Assembly: GCA_029941095.1 (NCBI GenBank)
Contig: JAPYRO010000067.1
Span: 1 to 6,504 of the forward strand
Source of the DNA: Dehalococcoidia bacterium
GTDB lineage: Bacteria; Chloroflexota; Dehalococcoidia; UBA6926
Reading direction: 5' to 3'
DNA length: 6,504 bases
Shown: positions 4,796-6,504 of the stretch, in pieces
Layout of the letters: every line of letters begins with the position of its first letter
Numbering within the stretch: position 1 is the first letter of the stretch
Notes under the pieces: model-generated
Told to the model about the DNA's origin: nothing
What the model saw: only the letters and a program-made list of their open reading frames with translations
Database searches by the model: none
Program-made: the position numbers and the translations under genes

Positions 4796-6504
4796 ATGAC
4801 ACTAACAGGTTTAACAAGTTCCTTGCTCTTTAAATCTTCCTATAGAAATTTGATCGAAACCCTTAGGACTGGTTCAAGTAATGAGATTTTGCTTGACGTT
4901 CCTCGAGGAGCCAAAGGGTTTTTACTTGGAGGATTTCTGAATGATCTTCGTAGGCCTGTGCTATGGTTGCATCCAACTTCTGAATCTGCACGCAGAGGTT
5001 ATTCGGAAATAGAATCTTTTATCAAAAGCTCTGGGTATAGCAAGGAACTCTATTATTATCCAGAGCCTGATGCTTTGCCTTTTGAAAAGTTGAATAATAA
5101 CGAGAATGTCACTCAGGAGCGCCTTAAAGTTATGGCAGGTTTACTGATGGTCGATGGTAGGGCACAAGATCCCGACGAAGAAGATAATCCGATTCCTCAA
5201 GTTCCACCACTAGTTGTCGCAAGCGTAGATTCAATAGCTAGACTAATTATTGAACCTGATATTTTTCTCCAAAAAACTTTGATTGCTAGTTCTGGCCAAG
5301 ATATTTCAATAATCAAAATGTCTGACCAATTACTAAAAATAGGTTATGAAAATGTATCTATAGTGGACAAGCCAGGTAAATTTAGTCGAAGGGGAGGATT
5401 GTTAGATGTTTGGTCTCCACATAGTGAACTTCCTACCCGTATAGAATTCTTTTCAGATACTATTGAAAGCCTTAGGTATTTTGATCCAGAAACGCAACTT
5501 TCTATAAAGAAAACAATGAGATGTAAATTTGTTCCTGCAAGAGAGTTGATTCTGGATGGTAATCAACCTGGTAATATAACGATCCCTAAGATAAAAAAAA
5601 TACTACCAACTATTGACAGCGATAGTAATTTGAATCAATTGATATCGGGAACGTATAGTGCAGATGCCGAATTTTATACTTCTTTGTTTCACTCCGGCAC
5701 CATGTTTGACTACTTAGGTGAAGATTCCATTATTGTTAACGAGAATACAAATGATATTCGTGATACTTGGATTAGAATCGAAGCGATAGCAAAAGATTAT
5801 AAAAAGCGCCTTGTTTCGGAGAATTTAATTAATCAAACCTTCCCAGATCCGATAATATCGTTCAGTCGTTTTGAACTTATAACCGGAGATATGAGGAGAA
5901 ATGTTCAATTTCAAGCTTTCGCGCGAACTCCTCGTACTAAATCAGACAAAACATTTCTCAATATAGGTTTCGAATCGGTTTCTGATTACCAAGGTAATAT
6001 TGTTGAACTAGGTAAAGATTTAGGAGAATTGATCAAATCTGGTAATACAGTGGTTTTAATTTCATTGCAATCGAAAAGACTAGCGAGTTTGCTTAAAGAC
6101 CAAGGCCTTGACCTGACCATTGAGGATCAATTATCAACGTTACCGGCGCCAGCTAGTCTGACTCTTTATCATGGCAATATAGAGTCGGGATGGGCACTGA
6201 GATTTGTTTCAGAGCAGATTGGCGAACGAAAGATCATAATTTTGACGGACAGCGAAATTTTTGGCTTGTCCAAGAATCGTAATTTTCGTTTTCGCTCCAA
6301 AAAATCGGTACATCAAGTTAGCGATAAATTAAATAGAGGAGATCTTGTTGTCCATATCGAACATGGAATAGGAAAATTTGACGGTTTGATTAAGAGGAAT
6401 CTAGATGAATCTGAAAGAGAATATATGGTTCTCGAATATGCTAAAGGCGATAGGTTATATGTTCCCACAAACCAGATTGATCGAGTAAAAAGATATGTTG
6501 GGAC
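4796..6504 (+). CDS. mfd: Transcription-repair coupling factor Mfd, N-terminal half; 3' end beyond the window
   Basis: Mfd is the ATP-dependent translocase that removes RNA polymerase stalled at DNA lesions and recruits UvrA. 569 residues are visible in an uninterrupted frame; the family is about 1100-1200 long. Residues 1-450 match the UvrB-like module plus species-variable D3: YYYPEPDALPFEKL (86-99), QERLKVMAGLL (107-117), VVASVDSIARLI (140-151), KPGKFSRRGGLLDVWSP (192-208), RIEFFSDTIESLRYFDP (215-231) and VPAREL (246-251). As in other Mfd proteins this module has no Walker A motif, only PRGAKGFLL (36-44) at that place. From about 514 the CarD-like RNA polymerase interaction domain begins: RGDLVVHIEHGIGKFDGL (514-531), EYMVLEYAKGDRLYVP (542-557) and QIDRVKRYVG (560-569). 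The translocase motor lies off the window. ATG 4796 is the first start codon in frame after a stop at 4775-4777; its Shine-Dalgarno is weak. Confidence 0.96.
   Translation, partial: MTLTGLTSSLLFKSSYRNLIETLRTGSSNEILLDVPRGAKGFLLGGFLNDLRRPVLWLHPTSESARRGYSEIESFIKSSGYSKELYYYPEPDALPFEKLNNNENVTQERLKVMAGLLMVDGRAQDPDEEDNPIPQVPPLVVASVDSIARLIIEPDIFLQKTLIASSGQDISIIKMSDQLLKIGYENVSIVDKPGKFSRRGGLLDVWSPHSELPTRIEFFSDTIESLRYFDPETQLSIKKTMRCKFVPARELILDGNQPGNITIPKIKKILPTIDSDSNLNQLISGTYSADAEFYTSLFHSGTMFDYLGEDSIIVNENTNDIRDTWIRIEAIAKDYKKRLVSENLINQTFPDPIISFSRFELITGDMRRNVQFQAFARTPRTKSDKTFLNIGFESVSDYQGNIVELGKDLGELIKSGNTVVLISLQSKRLASLLKDQGLDLTIEDQLSTLPAPASLTLYHGNIESGWALRFVSEQIGERKIIILTDSEIFGLSKNRNFRFRSKKSVHQVSDKLNRGDLVVHIEHGIGKFDGLIKRNLDESEREYMVLEYAKGDRLYVPTNQIDRVKRYVG

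Noticed and set aside
4509..4817. Minus-strand open frame of 102 codons across the glyA start and the intergenic region
   Set aside because: It overlaps the real glyA start out of frame, has AT-rich low-complexity composition, and shows no recognisable family. It is best explained as a chance frame in AT-rich DNA.

Overview
This is an ordinary, gene-dense stretch of bacterial chromosome carrying housekeeping genes. It holds seven protein genes: six on the minus strand, and one on the plus strand that diverges from them. No RNA gene, mobile element, CRISPR array, phage gene or defence system is visible. The DNA is AT-rich and intergenic gaps are short. My best guess for the source is Chloroflexota, perhaps a marine or Dehalococcoidia-like lineage. 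That rests on my impression of the Mfd, SSB and parvulin proteins, including a membrane-anchored foldase that is not a lipoprotein. It is inference only, and a 16S rRNA or whole-protein phylogeny would be needed to place it.

Layout, read in the direction of minus-strand transcription (right to left): glyA (serine hydroxymethyltransferase); a short gap with a good promoter match; the conserved cassette rpsF-ssb-rpsR (ribosomal protein S6, single-stranded DNA-binding protein, ribosomal protein S18); a membrane-anchored parvulin-type peptidyl-prolyl isomerase; and hom (homoserine dehydrogenase). The hom start overlaps the isomerase stop by 8 nt, and hom runs off the left edge. To the right of glyA, a 192-bp divergent intergenic region leads to mfd (transcription-repair coupling factor) on the plus strand, which runs off the right edge about halfway through the gene.

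The genes cover translation (S6, S18), replication and repair (SSB, Mfd), one-carbon and amino-acid metabolism (GlyA, Hom) and protein folding outside the membrane (parvulin). They do not form one pathway. The tight spacing suggests rpsF through hom is co-transcribed, with hom translationally coupled to the isomerase.

I found no novel system. The points most worth a second look are modest. The isomerase has Ser where parvulins normally have their second active-site His. SHMT has Gln instead of the usual His before the PLP lysine. A GC-rich hairpin abuts the hom ribosome-binding site. In-frame tandem DNA repeats build the disordered parts of both SSB and S18. A perfect palindrome lies upstream of mfd.
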